Below, piece after piece: positions 51,748 to 60,736 of a stretch of 64,000 bases of DNA. The translations under genes were made by a program, and so were the position numbers. The stretch is from Pseudomonas sp. CROZ-RG-20F-R04-15 (lineage in GTDB: Bacteria > Pseudomonadota > Gammaproteobacteria > Pseudomonadales > Pseudomonadaceae), in the NCBI RefSeq assembly GCF_022662375.1, contig NZ_JAKNQL010000012.1, forward strand, positions 1 through 64,000, written 5' to 3'. Under the pieces are notes generated by a model. It was not told the DNA's origin. It searched no databases and saw only the letters and a list, made by a program, of their open reading frames with translations. Each line of letters opens with the position of its first letter. The stretch's first letter is position 1.

Positions 51748-53067
51748 ATGTTCTTCAATCGCCACAAAGCCGCCGTCGCCGATCTTCAACGTTCCCTTAC
51801 CGAACAAGCCGGGTTGCTCGACGCGATCAATCGCTCGATGGCAGTGATCGAGTTCGATCTGAATGGCGTGGTATTGCGCGCCAATGACAACTTTCTCAAG
51901 ACCATGGGTTACACCGCCGAACAAGCGATCGGCCAGCCCCATCGACGCTTTTGCACCCAAGAGTTCGGGCGCAGCGCTCAATACACTGATTTGTGGTCAC
52001 GCCTGAAAAACGGCCATTTCCAGTCCGGTACATTCGAACGGGTCAACAGTAAGGGGCAGCCGATCTGGCTCGAAGCCAGTTACAACCCGATCAAGGATGC
52101 TGCGGGCCGCGTGGTGAAAGTGGTCAAGTACGCCATGGACGTGACCGCCAAGGTGCAGCAGGAAAGCGAGGCCAATGCCAAGTTGCAGGCGATTGACCGG
52201 GCGATGGCGGTCATCGAATTCAATCTCGACGGCAGTATTCTCACGGCCAACCAGAATTTTCTGACGCGCATGGGTTACACCCTCGCCGAACTCAAAGGTA
52301 AACATCACCGTTTGTTCTGCACGCCGGAACTGGTCAATAGCAGTGCCTACGAAGATTTCTGGCGCCGCTTGAATCAGGGTGAGTTTTTCCATGGTCTGTT
52401 CGAGCGCGTGGACAAGCGCGGGCAGACCGTGTGGCTCGAGGCCAATTACAACCCGGTCTACGACGCCGCCGGGCGCTTGTGCAAAGTCGTGAAGTTCGCC
52501 TCCGATGTCACCGCCCGCGTCGAACAACACGAGCAGGATGCGCGCAGTGCCAGCGCGGCGTATCACATCTCGGTGGCCACACGAAAAGTCGCCGAGCAAG
52601 GCACTCAGGTGATCCAGCAGGCTGCCAGCGAAATGCGCGAAATCGCCGAGGACATTGCCCAGTCTTCCACGTTGATTGCGCAACTGGGTGAGCGCTCCGA
52701 ACAGATCACCGCCATCGTCAACACCATCCGCGCGATTGCCGACCAGACCAATCTTCTGGCGCTCAATGCTGCCATTGAAGCTGCACGCGCCGGTGAACAG
52801 GGACGCGGATTTGCTGTGGTTGCCGATGAAGTTCGACAACTGGCGGCACGTACCAGCGGCTCGACGGCGGAAATTTCCAACATGATCGGTTTGATCCAGA
52901 ACGAGACCCGGCAGGCCATCAAGAGCATGGAGGGCACCCGGGGTCGCGCGGCTGAAGGGGTCGAATTGGCGAATCAGGCGGGCACGGTGATCTTGCAGAT
53001 TCGTGATGGCGCCAGCGAGGCGGTGGATGCGGTGAGCATGTTTGCCAATGAGCGGGTGCCGGGTTAA
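51748..53067 (+). CDS. PAS-PAS chemotaxis receptor, BdlA-like
   Basis: 439 residues, soluble, no membrane helix. Two PAS domains (about 25-135 and 145-260; each with IEFDLNG..L.AN.NFL..MGYT and the LEASYNPI/LEANYNPV signature of heme- or flavin-type PAS) precede a methyl-accepting signal domain with the hairpin tip NLLALNAAIEAARAGEQGRGFAVVADEVRQLA. This is the architecture of BdlA, which governs biofilm dispersal in P. aeruginosa. Its C-terminus (FANERVPG) is short. Lies next to a diguanylate cyclase gene, which suits a c-di-GMP/chemotaxis link. Confidence 0.9.
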   Translation: MFFNRHKAAVADLQRSLTEQAGLLDAINRSMAVIEFDLNGVVLRANDNFLKTMGYTAEQAIGQPHRRFCTQEFGRSAQYTDLWSRLKNGHFQSGTFERVNSKGQPIWLEASYNPIKDAAGRVVKVVKYAMDVTAKVQQESEANAKLQAIDRAMAVIEFNLDGSILTANQNFLTRMGYTLAELKGKHHRLFCTPELVNSSAYEDFWRRLNQGEFFHGLFERVDKRGQTVWLEANYNPVYDAAGRLCKVVKFASDVTARVEQHEQDARSASAAYHISVATRKVAEQGTQVIQQAASEMREIAEDIAQSSTLIAQLGERSEQITAIVNTIRAIADQTNLLALNAAIEAARAGEQGRGFAVVADEVRQLAARTSGSTAEISNMIGLIQNETRQAIKSMEGTRGRAAEGVELANQAGTVILQIRDGASEAVDAVSMFANERVPG

Positions 53068-53090
53068 AGGCAGGTAGACCGCGTCGTTGC

Positions 53091-53188
53091 CTTCGCGAGC
53101 AAGCTCGCTCGCACAGGGGTTAGGTTGATCACAATATGTGTGAACATCCCGGCTACCTGTGGGAGCGAGCTTGCTCGCGAAGAGGCCG
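53091..53188. repeat. REP pair (REPIN)
   Basis: CTTCGCGAGCAAGCTCGCTC and its partner GTGGGAGCGAGCTTGCTCGC in inverted orientation over about 50 bp. The left copy has one substitution (GCACAGG). Confidence 0.9.
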
Positions 53189-53244
53189 GCTGCCACAGCG
53201 CAGGGCTATAGTAACTACACGCCCCACGCCCTGCCGAGTGCATC

Positions 53245-53778
53245 ATGACCACTGAAAAACCCGCAACACCTGAAGCAGTCCCCGTCGATTACCTGCGCTT
53301 CCACCGTCCCCACGCCCATCTCAGCACCACTTTCGGCAACGACAAGTTCGCTCTGCGCGCCGAGGCGTTTGCGCGGTTCTTCGGTACGCCGATGTTTCTC
53401 GGCGCACAAACCCTGATTGTGCTGTTGTGGGTGTGTCTGAACGTGTTTGGCGTGACCACCTTCGACGTTTACCCGTTCATCCTGTTGAACCTCGCCTTCA
53501 GCCTGCAATCGGCCTACGCCGCACCGCTGATTCTGCTCGCACAAACCCGTCAGGCCGCCCGTGACAAGGCGCAAGCCGATGCCGATGCGCAACACCGTGA
53601 AGCCCTGGCACAGGCCAATACCGAGCGTCAGGCCCAAGCCGCGAAGAACACCGCGCAACTGCTTGAACTGCTGGAGCAGAACACCCGTCTCACCGAGATG
53701 ACCAAAAACCTCACCGAACGCATCGCCAGCCTGACCAGCGAGTTGCACGATCACATGCGCCAGAACCCGCAGCGCTGA
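53245..53778 (+). CDS. DUF1003 membrane protein
   Basis: 177 residues. Two membrane helices (about 46-66, MFLGAQTLIVLLWVCLNVF, and 73-93) and a long C-terminal coiled coil (about 95-170, Ala/Gln/Glu-rich, AQADADAQHREALAQANTER). Typical DUF1003, inner-membrane, function unknown. Single gene, convergent with the LysR gene that starts from 54657. Confidence 0.88.
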   Translation: MTTEKPATPEAVPVDYLRFHRPHAHLSTTFGNDKFALRAEAFARFFGTPMFLGAQTLIVLLWVCLNVFGVTTFDVYPFILLNLAFSLQSAYAAPLILLAQTRQAARDKAQADADAQHREALAQANTERQAQAAKNTAQLLELLEQNTRLTEMTKNLTERIASLTSELHDHMRQNPQR

Positions 53779-54657
53779 TCACGGCAACCGCAACACCCGC
53801 CCTAGCTCATCGAACAGTGTCACCACAGAGCGCAACGCCCGGCAATCCGGGCGAGTCAGCAGCCATAGCGCGGTGTCATAGCCGTGCAGCGGTTCGCCCA
53901 ACGCCTGCAACTCATCGCCAATCAGAAAGTCCGGTAATGCCGCGACGCCGAGGCCCGCGCGGACCAGTTCGGTGACAGACAACATGCTGTTGCAGCGATA
54001 GCCCGGTGTAATGCCGGGAAGCTGCTGACGGCGCCAGGCGATGGTCGGGTGATCGGGTAGAAAGTCGTCCGGGGCGATCCACGTCAGTGTCGTCAGATCC
54101 GAAGCATCGACGTTCTGCAGATAGCGCGAACTGGCGCAGACCCGGTAGGAAATCTTCGCCAGTTGCCGTCCGACCAGATGCTCCGGCGGTGTACGCGTCA
54201 GGCGCAGGGCGATGTCGGCGTCGCGGCGGCTGAGGTTGGCGAAATCGTTGGAGGTGCTCAGTTCGATAGTCAGCGCTGGGTATTGGGGCATGAATTGTGC
54301 CAGCGCTGGCAGCAATAAACCCTGCAACACCGAATCGGTGCAGGTCAGTCGCACCGTGCCGCTGACCACTTCGCCGCCCTGCTCGACGCCAATGCGCGCG
54401 GCTTCCAGTGCCCGTTCGGCGCGTTCGGCTTGCTCGGCCAGCGTCTGCGCGAGGGTGGTCGGCAAGTAGCCTGCGCGGCTTTTTTCGAACAGTTGCTGAC
54501 CGAGTGCAGCTTCGAGACGGCGCACGGCGCGGAACACCGTCGACACATCGACCTTCAATAACTGCGAGGCCCGAGCCAGAGAGCCGCCGCGCACCAAGGC
54601 CAGAATCAGGGCCAGATCGGGGTAGTCGAGCTGATAGTGCGTCGCTGCATTGATCAC
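53779..54657 (-). CDS. LysR-family regulator
   Basis: 292 residues. N-terminal helix-turn-helix DLALILALVRGGSLARASQLLKVDVSTVFRAVRRLEA and a LysR substrate-binding domain with SGTVRLTCTDSVLQGLLLPAL. The GTG at 54657 was chosen: the frame runs 83 codons further but overlaps the divergent gene, and homology starts here. The start is not backed by a strong ribosome site. Divergent from a GATase-like gene 79 bp away, which it probably controls. Confidence 0.82.
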   Translation of the reverse strand: MINAATHYQLDYPDLALILALVRGGSLARASQLLKVDVSTVFRAVRRLEAALGQQLFEKSRAGYLPTTLAQTLAEQAERAERALEAARIGVEQGGEVVSGTVRLTCTDSVLQGLLLPALAQFMPQYPALTIELSTSNDFANLSRRDADIALRLTRTPPEHLVGRQLAKISYRVCASSRYLQNVDASDLTTLTWIAPDDFLPDHPTIAWRRQQLPGITPGYRCNSMLSVTELVRAGLGVAALPDFLIGDELQALGEPLHGYDTALWLLTRPDCRALRSVVTLFDELGRVLRLP

Positions 54658-54735
54658 TTGGGGAAACGCCCATATTGAGTGCGTGAACGCCAATCTATAG
54701 TGAGGACCATCAATCAACAAGCGCAGGGAACCCCC

Positions 54736-55440
54736 ATGGAAAACAGCGCCCTCCGTATCGCCCTGATTGGCGATTACGACCCGCAAGTCACCGCCCACCA
54801 AGCCATTCCCGTCGCCCTCGGGCTGGTCGCCGAACACCTCAGCCAGAGCGTGCAATTCGAATGGCTGGCCACCGAGCAGATCCACGCCGACACACAACTC
54901 GAGCACTTCGCCGGTTTCTGGTGTGTGCCGGCCAGCCCTTACAAAAGTGAATCAGGCGCACTGCGGGCGATCCGTTTTGCCCGCGAACAGCAGCGCCCTT
55001 TCCTCGGAACCTGCGGCGGTTTTCAACATGCGGTGCTGGAGTTTTCCCGCCACGTGCTGGGCTGGACCGATGCCGAGCATGGCGAGACATCGCCCGATTC
55101 CGAGCGCGCGGTGCTCACGCCGTTGACTTGCTCGCTGGTCGAAGCGGTGGACAGCATTCACTTGGTGCCCGGCTCGTTGATCGCCAAGGCGTACGAAACG
55201 TCGCAGACTCGTGAAGGCTATCGCTGCCGCTTCGGTGTGAATCCACAGTTTGAACAGCAACTGTTGGGCGATCGGCTACAAGCCGTAGGCCATGATTCGT
55301 CGGGGGATTTACGCGCGATTGAACTCAAGGATCACCGCTTCTTTGTCGCGACGTTGTTCCAGCCGGAACGTGCCGCGCTAAAAGGGCAGATGCCACCGCT
55401 GGTACGCGCGTTTGTTGAAGCGTGTGCGGAGCGACGTTGA
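54736..55440 (+). CDS. CTP-synthase C-terminal-like glutamine amidotransferase domain protein
   Basis: 234 residues, class I GATase fold. The nucleophile elbow is GTCGGFQHAVLEF (Cys near 96). The usual FHPE motif at the end appears as LFQPERAAL, so His is replaced by Gln, making the classical Cys-His-Glu triad incomplete. ATG at 54736 follows AGGGA. It overlaps the next start by one base (TGATG), so the two genes are coupled. Its role is unknown; the family is called CTP synthase C-terminal region-related. Confidence 0.82.
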   Translation: MENSALRIALIGDYDPQVTAHQAIPVALGLVAEHLSQSVQFEWLATEQIHADTQLEHFAGFWCVPASPYKSESGALRAIRFAREQQRPFLGTCGGFQHAVLEFSRHVLGWTDAEHGETSPDSERAVLTPLTCSLVEAVDSIHLVPGSLIAKAYETSQTREGYRCRFGVNPQFEQQLLGDRLQAVGHDSSGDLRAIELKDHRFFVATLFQPERAALKGQMPPLVRAFVEACAERR

Positions 55441-55745
55441 TGACTGCCTGCTTTGCGGTGATTTTTACCTCGACTCGAACCGAGGGTGACAACGGCTATG
55501 CCGAGGCGGCTGAGCGCATGGCCGCGTTGGTCAGTGAGCAGCCGGGGTTTCTGGGTGTCGAGTCGGTTCGTGGGGCAGATGGCGTGGGGATTACGGTGTC
55601 GTATTGGCAGAGCGAAGCGGCGATTCTGGCGTGGCGGCAGCATCCTGAGCATCGCTTGATTCAGCAGCGTGGGCGGGAACAGTGGTATTCGGCATTTCAT
55701 ACGCGGGTGTGCAAGGTTGAACGCGAGTATCGATTTGGGCCATAA
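55440..55745 (+). CDS. Antibiotic biosynthesis monooxygenase-like (ABM) protein
   Basis: 101 residues, dimeric ferredoxin-like ABM fold: FAVIFTSTRTEGDNGYAEAAERMAALVSEQPGFLGVESVRG...ISYWQSEAAILAWRQHPEHRLIQQRGREQWY. Such proteins act as cofactor-free monooxygenases or heme-degrading enzymes. The start overlaps the stop of the GATase-like gene. A pseudomonad pair of this type, function unproven. Confidence 0.85.
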   Translation: MTACFAVIFTSTRTEGDNGYAEAAERMAALVSEQPGFLGVESVRGADGVGITVSYWQSEAAILAWRQHPEHRLIQQRGREQWYSAFHTRVCKVEREYRFGP

Positions 55746-55768
55746 AATGGCGGCGCATTGGCGGCCGC

Positions 55769-55850
55769 CTTCGCGAGCAGGCTCGCTCCCACAGGGGATT
55801 TGTGATCGACGCAGATCCAATGTGGGAGCGAGCCTGCTCGCGAAGAGGCC
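55769..55850. repeat. REP pair (REPIN)
   Basis: CTTCGCGAGCAGGCTCGCTC and TGTGGGAGCGAGCCTGCTCG inverted over a 30-bp spacer. Confidence 0.92.
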
Positions 55851-55870
55851 CGCACTGTCACAGCAAAACT

Positions 55871-56197
55871 TCAGCCGCGCACCAGGCTGCGCACCGCCTC
55901 AATCTCCGGCACTTCAACCTTGCTCATATAAACGCGCAACGGCTCGGTGATGTTGATGCGGTCATCGATGTTCTGATCCAGCAACAACTGAATCAACTCG
56001 CGTTTAAGCGTCATGGTCTGCGCTGTCGCCGGCGCCCAGACAAATTCACTCACAGGAATAATGCCGTCATCCGCCACGTCCATGCCGAACGAATCTTCGC
56101 TGAAGCGCACGATGTACTGACCGGTTTTACGGTTGAGGCCGACAAATCCCTTGAGATCGTCGGCGGCCTGGCAGATGAGTTGGGAGGTGATGCGCAT
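55871..56197 (-). CDS. Hypothetical protein
   Basis: 108 residues from MRITSQLICQAADDLKGFVGLN. No signal peptide or membrane segment; the mid-part KTGQYIVRFSEDSFGMDVADDGIIPVSEFVW is beta-rich and the C-terminus helical. Not recognised. The ATG at 56197 has a weak site (GAGGTTTACC); the frame continues upstream without another good start. Divergent from glpQ. Confidence 0.6.
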   Translation of the reverse strand: MRITSQLICQAADDLKGFVGLNRKTGQYIVRFSEDSFGMDVADDGIIPVSEFVWAPATAQTMTLKRELIQLLLDQNIDDRINITEPLRVYMSKVEVPEIEAVRSLVRG

Positions 56198-56418
56198 GGT
56201 AAACCTCACGAAAGGTGATCGATGGTTTACACGCAGGGCAACTGAGCGGCGCGCCCTCTGCCGGGACGTCTGCCGAGGGCAAGCGTACTGCAAACGGCGC
56301 CACAAAAGTGCAGGAAAAATCGCTTTTAATACGTTTATGTCGGTCTGGCGATAGCACGCAATCGATTCAGTTGTTAAAAGATACGTCTTTGAAAATGCCC
56401 TGCGAAAGGAACTCGAAC

Positions 56419-57546
56419 ATGCCCGCCACTTTCACCAAAAGCGCTCTGGTCCTGAGCCTGCTGCTCGGCCTCGGTCAGGCGCACGCCGCCAGCCAGACGG
56501 ATCCTGCCGCCGTTGCCGCGGCCCACGGCATCCCGCACCCGGCGGTGATTGCTCACCGTGGTGCGTCCTTCGATGCACCGGAATCCACGGCCGCGTCCTA
56601 CAAACTGGCCCGTGATCTGGGCGCCGATTACCTGGAAATGGACTTGCAGCGCAGCAAGGACGGCGTGCTGTTCGCCCTGCACGACAACAACCTGCAACGC
56701 ACCACCGACGTCGCCAGCAAGTTCCCGGAGCGCAAGGACAGCCCGGCCAACGCATTCACCATGGCCGAGCTGAAAACCCTCGACGCCGGCAGCTGGTACA
56801 ACAAGGCCTACCCGGATCGCGCGCGCCCGACCTACGCCGGGCTGAAGATTCTGACCCTCGATGAAATCATCGACATCGCCCAGGCCAATCCGCAACACAA
56901 GCCGGGCCTGTACATCGAGACCAAAGAACCGCAGCTGTTTCCTGGGATCGAGAAAGACCTCAAGGAAAAACTGCAGGACCGCGGCTGGCTAAGCCCGGCC
57001 GGCTCGAAACTGGCGAAAAGTGCGCTGGGTGTCGGTCAGGGCAAAGGCAAAGTGATCCTGCAAACCTTCGAGAAAAACAGCCTCGAACTGCTGGAAAAAG
57101 AAATGCCGCAGGTGCCGAAGATCCTCTTGCTGTGGGTGGGTGAAGGCAGCATCGAGCCGAAATCCAAGGTGTCTTTTGCTGAGTCCGGCGAGAAAGACAA
57201 AAACGTTTTCTACGGCAAACAGGAGCCGAAGTCTGAAGCCGAGTTCAAGCAATGGGTGGACTACGCCAAGGCCCAAGGTGCCATCGGCACCGGCCCTTCG
57301 GCGAAGCTGACCAAGGGCGGCGATCAGAGCTATTCGGATCTGGTGCAACCGTGGATGAATAAATACACCCACGATCAAGGCCTGCTGGTGCACGTCTATA
57401 CCGTCGACGAGCCGGTGGACTTCGAGAAAGTCATGGCCGCTGGTGTCGACGGCATCTTCACTAACCGTGCCAGCGAACTATTGAAGTTCTATAAACGCCC
57501 GGCTGCCGCCAGTGTTGACCAAGTGTTGAAGAACAACGGTTTCTGA
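56419..57546 (+). CDS. glpQ: Periplasmic glycerophosphodiester phosphodiesterase GlpQ
   Basis: Hydrolyses glycerophosphodiesters to glycerol-3-phosphate and an alcohol. 375 residues. Signal peptide MPATFTKSALVLSLLLGLGQAHA. Catalytic motif VIAHRGASFDAPESTAASYK (His near 44), then YLEMDLQRSKDGVLFALHDNNLQRTT (Glu, Asp and His). The ATG at 56419 follows AAGGA. No Pho box was found upstream. Confidence 0.93.
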   Translation: MPATFTKSALVLSLLLGLGQAHAASQTDPAAVAAAHGIPHPAVIAHRGASFDAPESTAASYKLARDLGADYLEMDLQRSKDGVLFALHDNNLQRTTDVASKFPERKDSPANAFTMAELKTLDAGSWYNKAYPDRARPTYAGLKILTLDEIIDIAQANPQHKPGLYIETKEPQLFPGIEKDLKEKLQDRGWLSPAGSKLAKSALGVGQGKGKVILQTFEKNSLELLEKEMPQVPKILLLWVGEGSIEPKSKVSFAESGEKDKNVFYGKQEPKSEAEFKQWVDYAKAQGAIGTGPSAKLTKGGDQSYSDLVQPWMNKYTHDQGLLVHVYTVDEPVDFEKVMAAGVDGIFTNRASELLKFYKRPAAASVDQVLKNNGF

Positions 57547-57708
57547 TCTGAAATCGAGGCGCCTTCATCGCGGGCAAACCACGCTCCCACAGGTTCTGTG
57601 CGGGTGTATGGCTTGCCCGGTTTGTTTGGGTGAAGGGTTTTAAGGGTGAGTTAAGTTGCGCTGGTTAACCTGAGGCCACTTAAACGAATCACCCCAAGGA
57701 ACGAACCG

Positions 57709-58014
57709 ATGAAAACTTTGACTGCCCTGTTTACCGCCGCTGCCCTGACTCTTACCGCTGGCCTGGCCCAGGCTGATGTTCGCGTTGACCAGATCCCTGA
57801 ACTGGTTAAGTCGGGCAAGATCAAGTCGCTGGAGTCGATGAACGCCGAAGCGCTGAAACTGCATCCGGGTGCGACCATTACTGACACTGACCTGGATAAC
57901 CACTTCAATGGTTATGAGTATGAAGTTGAGTTGAAGACGGCTGATGGTAAAGAATTTGATGTGGACTTTGATGCGACCACTGGCAAGGTGTTGAGCAACA
58001 AGCAAGACCACTGA
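57709..58014 (+). CDS. PepSY domain exported protein
   Basis: 101 residues. Signal peptide MKTLTALFTAAALTLTAGLAQA; mature PepSY fold with LHPGATITDTDLDNHFNGYEYEVELKTADGKEFDVDFDATTGKVLSNKQ. PepSY proteins are often envelope protease-inhibitor or sensor-like; this single-domain type is often made under a two-component system. AAGGA precedes the ATG. Function unknown. Confidence 0.9.
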   Translation: MKTLTALFTAAALTLTAGLAQADVRVDQIPELVKSGKIKSLESMNAEALKLHPGATITDTDLDNHFNGYEYEVELKTADGKEFDVDFDATTGKVLSNKQDH

Positions 58015-58028
58015 TACAGCGCACAAGC

Positions 58029-58064
58029 GAAAGCCGCACGATTGAAAGATCGTGCGGCTTTTTC
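58029..58064 (+). terminator. Terminator of the PepSY gene
   Basis: AAAGCCGCACGAT/ATCGTGCGGCTTT, a 13-bp perfect stem with TGAAAG loop, then TTC. Very strong. Confidence 0.93.
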
Positions 58065-58111
58065 ATGTCTGGTGTTTGGCTTAGTTGATGTGTTGTCAGT
58101 GAGATTTTCTC

Positions 58112-58270
58112 CCCCTCACCCCAGCCCTCTCCCCCAAGGGGGCGAGGGGGAAAGGGAGCAGACCGCGGGCTATTCAAGACCTGAGCACGACTCGATATTT
58201 CAGGTCGGCGTACCTCAAATAGTCACCACGGTCAGTCCCCTCTCCCTCTGGGAGAGGGCTAGGGTGAGGG
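58112..58270. repeat. Second inverted-repeat family (CCCTCACCC type)
   Basis: CCCTCACCCCAGCCCTCTCC begins one palindrome (to 58152) and GAGAGGGCTAGGGTGAGGG ends its inverted partner (58237-58270), over ~85 bp. Each arm is also self-complementary (CTCTCCC..GGGAGAG). Distinct from the GTGGGAGCGAGC REPs. Confidence 0.8.
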
Positions 58271-58279
58271 AAAAGAGCA

Positions 58280-58726
58280 TCACGCCGAGGTGCTGACCAA
58301 CGAGCCAGAAGTGCTCGAGTCGGAATCCTGCAACGCCTGCAACAATGAGGCTGTGGCGGTGGACAGCGAGGCCGAGGTGGCAGTGATCTGCGCTTGTGCG
58401 GAGGCTACTTCGGCAGCCTTGGCATCCGAACTTTCCTGCTTCGCCTGAGCCGCTTGCAACGCCTGTTGCTCTTCCTGCAATTGCTTCTGCAACTCGGCAA
58501 TCTGCTTGCGCAGTTCTTTCACCGAATCCGATTCTTCGCTGCTGCTGGAACTGCTGTCACCCGCCGGAGCGGCCCCACCACCGGTGGCAACTTTACCGGT
58601 ATCGGCCGTCGCGCCCGTGCTGGCGGTTGCTGAGGTAGACGTGTCGTCACCAACGTCACTGATCGACGTTTTGCTGGTGGGTGTGGTGACGGTCTGATTG
58701 ATCGAGACAGAAGTGATGCTGACCAT
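58280..58726 (-). CDS. Ser/Thr-rich coiled-coil protein (FlxA-like)
   Basis: 148 residues. Residues 1-70 are Ser/Thr/Gly-rich, without a signal peptide. Residues 70-130 form a coiled coil (SVKELRKQIAELQKQLQEEQQALQAAQAKQ). The C-terminus is Ser/Thr-rich again. Resembles FlxA-like proteins. ATG at 58726 follows GGAG. It lies 110 bp downstream of a chemoreceptor on the same strand. Function unknown. Confidence 0.75.
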   Translation of the reverse strand: MVSITSVSINQTVTTPTSKTSISDVGDDTSTSATASTGATADTGKVATGGGAAPAGDSSSSSSEESDSVKELRKQIAELQKQLQEEQQALQAAQAKQESSDAKAAEVASAQAQITATSASLSTATASLLQALQDSDSSTSGSLVSTSA

Positions 58727-58836
58727 GGAAAGGCTCCAATGCCGGTTATGGATAACCGGTCATCGACCACGTCCGCATCGATTTGAGATCGACTGTGTAC
58801 CGACTCGGTATCCGAACCGGTACACGTCCGATAGCG

Positions 58837-60459
58837 TCAGGCGCTCAGGCGAGCGGTGACTTCATTGAGTTGCCCCGACAGGCTATGCAGGTTCTGGCTG
58901 GCGCTTTCGGTGCGCTGCACGTTGTCGAGGTTGGTGCTGGCGATCGAGGTGATCTCGGTGAGGTTGCGCGAGATGTCTTCGGCAACCGAGGTCTGCTCTT
59001 CAGCAGCGGTAGCGATCTGACGGTTCATGTCGCGGATCGCCTCCACGGCGTGAGTGATGCGCTCCAACATCGCGCCGGCCTGAGTCACTTGCTCGACACT
59101 TTCATCGCTGCGCGTCTGGCCGCTGTCGATGGCTTGCGCCGCATCCACCGCACCGGTCTGCACGCTCTGAATGATCTGATTGATCTCGATGATCGACTCG
59201 GCCGTACGCTGCGCGAGGTTGCGCACTTCATCGGCGACCACGGCAAAACCACGCCCGGCTTCACCGGCGCGCGCCGCTTCGATCGCCGCGTTGAGCGCCA
59301 GCAGGTTGGTCTGTTCGGCGATACCACGAATCACCTCCAGCACTTTACCGATACGACCGCTGTCGGCTTCCAGACGACGGATCACCGTGGCGGTGTTGGC
59401 GATTTCGCCGCGCATTTGGGTGATCGAGTGGATGGTGCTCTGCATGACCTTTTCACCCTGTTGGGCGGACTGGTCGGCATCGTCGGCAGCACGTGCGGCA
59501 TCGGCCGCATGACGCGCCACTTCCTGCGCGGTCGCGGACATTTCGTTCATCGCCGTGGCCACCTGATCGGTGCGGTTGAACTGTTCGTTGGTGCCGCCGG
59601 CCATGGTCGTGGCAATCGCATTCAGCTCGCCACTGGCGCTGTCCAGATCCGACGCGCTGCGTTGCAAACGGGTGAAGGTGTCGGCGAGGAAATCACGCAG
59701 GGTGTTGGCCGCTGCGGCGAGATTGCCCAGTTCATCCTGACGGTCGCTGACCACACGTTCGGCGAGTTTGCCGCGACTCAACTGCGTGACGTAATCGATC
59801 AGTTTGCGGATCGGCTCGACCAGATTGCGGTTGACCAGCCACAGGCTGAGCAGGCCGATCAGCAGGCCCGACGCAAGCATCACCAGCAGACCGAACAACA
59901 CCGTGCGATCGGCTTCGGCACTGATCAGCGCCGACTGCTCTGTTCCTTGCTTGCGCAATTCGGCGACCAGTTCGCTCATCTGATCGCTGGTGGCGCGATC
60001 GACGCCTTTGACCGCTGTGTCACCCGCCGTCGGATCGCCACCGGCCGCCACGTAGGCGTCGCGGCCCTTCTGGTAAGCGGAACCGAGTTGACGATGCTCA
60101 TCACGCAAACGTTCGATGCGGTTTTTCAGGCTCGGCTCGAGGCCTTTCTGGCCGGCCAGTTCGCCGAGGATGTTCTGCACGTCGCGCTGACGGTCTTCGA
60201 ACTGCCCCCAATATTTGCTCAGATCCGCCGGTTGCTTGCCGCGCAGCAGGACGTTTTTCCATTCCTGCACCTGCACCTTGAATTGCAGGTTGGCCTCGTC
60301 GATCAGTTGCGAGGTGTGCAACGGGCCGGCGATCAACTGGCTGTAGCTTTGCACGCCGTTGGAGAGGAAATGAAAACAGGCCAGCGCGATCAACAGCATC
60401 GCCAGCAGGCTGCCGCTCAGCAGGGCGAGAATTTGCGCTCTCAGGGATTTTTGCAGCAT
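58837..60459 (-). CDS. Membrane chemoreceptor (methyl-accepting chemotaxis protein)
   Basis: 540 residues. First membrane helix (about 10-32, ILALLSGSLLAMLLIALACF), a ~165-residue periplasmic four-helix-bundle sensor with GRDAYVAAGGDPTAGDTAVKG near its end, second helix (LFGLLVMLASGLLIGLLSLWLV), HAMP (NRNLVEPIRKLIDYVTQLSRGKL), and a signal domain with tip IAEQTNLLALNAAIEAARAGEAGRGFAVVADEVRNLA. ATG at 60459. Ligand not predictable. Confidence 0.93.
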   Translation of the reverse strand: MLQKSLRAQILALLSGSLLAMLLIALACFHFLSNGVQSYSQLIAGPLHTSQLIDEANLQFKVQVQEWKNVLLRGKQPADLSKYWGQFEDRQRDVQNILGELAGQKGLEPSLKNRIERLRDEHRQLGSAYQKGRDAYVAAGGDPTAGDTAVKGVDRATSDQMSELVAELRKQGTEQSALISAEADRTVLFGLLVMLASGLLIGLLSLWLVNRNLVEPIRKLIDYVTQLSRGKLAERVVSDRQDELGNLAAAANTLRDFLADTFTRLQRSASDLDSASGELNAIATTMAGGTNEQFNRTDQVATAMNEMSATAQEVARHAADAARAADDADQSAQQGEKVMQSTIHSITQMRGEIANTATVIRRLEADSGRIGKVLEVIRGIAEQTNLLALNAAIEAARAGEAGRGFAVVADEVRNLAQRTAESIIEINQIIQSVQTGAVDAAQAIDSGQTRSDESVEQVTQAGAMLERITHAVEAIRDMNRQIATAAEEQTSVAEDISRNLTEITSIASTNLDNVQRTESASQNLHSLSGQLNEVTARLSA

Positions 60460-60736
60460 CGAAAGATACTCAGGACAAGGATGAGGCACGCCCGGTAAGG
60501 CGTGAAATTGTGCCGGACATCCATGTCGGCGAGCCTTGGCTCATGGCCAAGCGCGCGCAACGTAACCTAAGCGTGATCGGCGCACCAGAGCGCTTCTTGA
60601 AGAAAATCCGACCGCCGGTAAGCTGCTGATTTGACGTCATTTTGCTGTCACACAAACGTCATGTGACATTGCGATGATGCGGCTCAGTGAACCTGCCATT
60701 TGCGCGACCGACGCCCCCTCTTCGCAGCGAGCCTTC

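Noticed and set aside
54658..54906. Longer LysR protein starting at 54906
   Set aside because: It would overlap the divergent GATase-like gene, and the extra 83 residues are antisense-like.
58783..60498. 571-residue open frame on the plus strand
   Set aside because: Antisense of the chemoreceptor.
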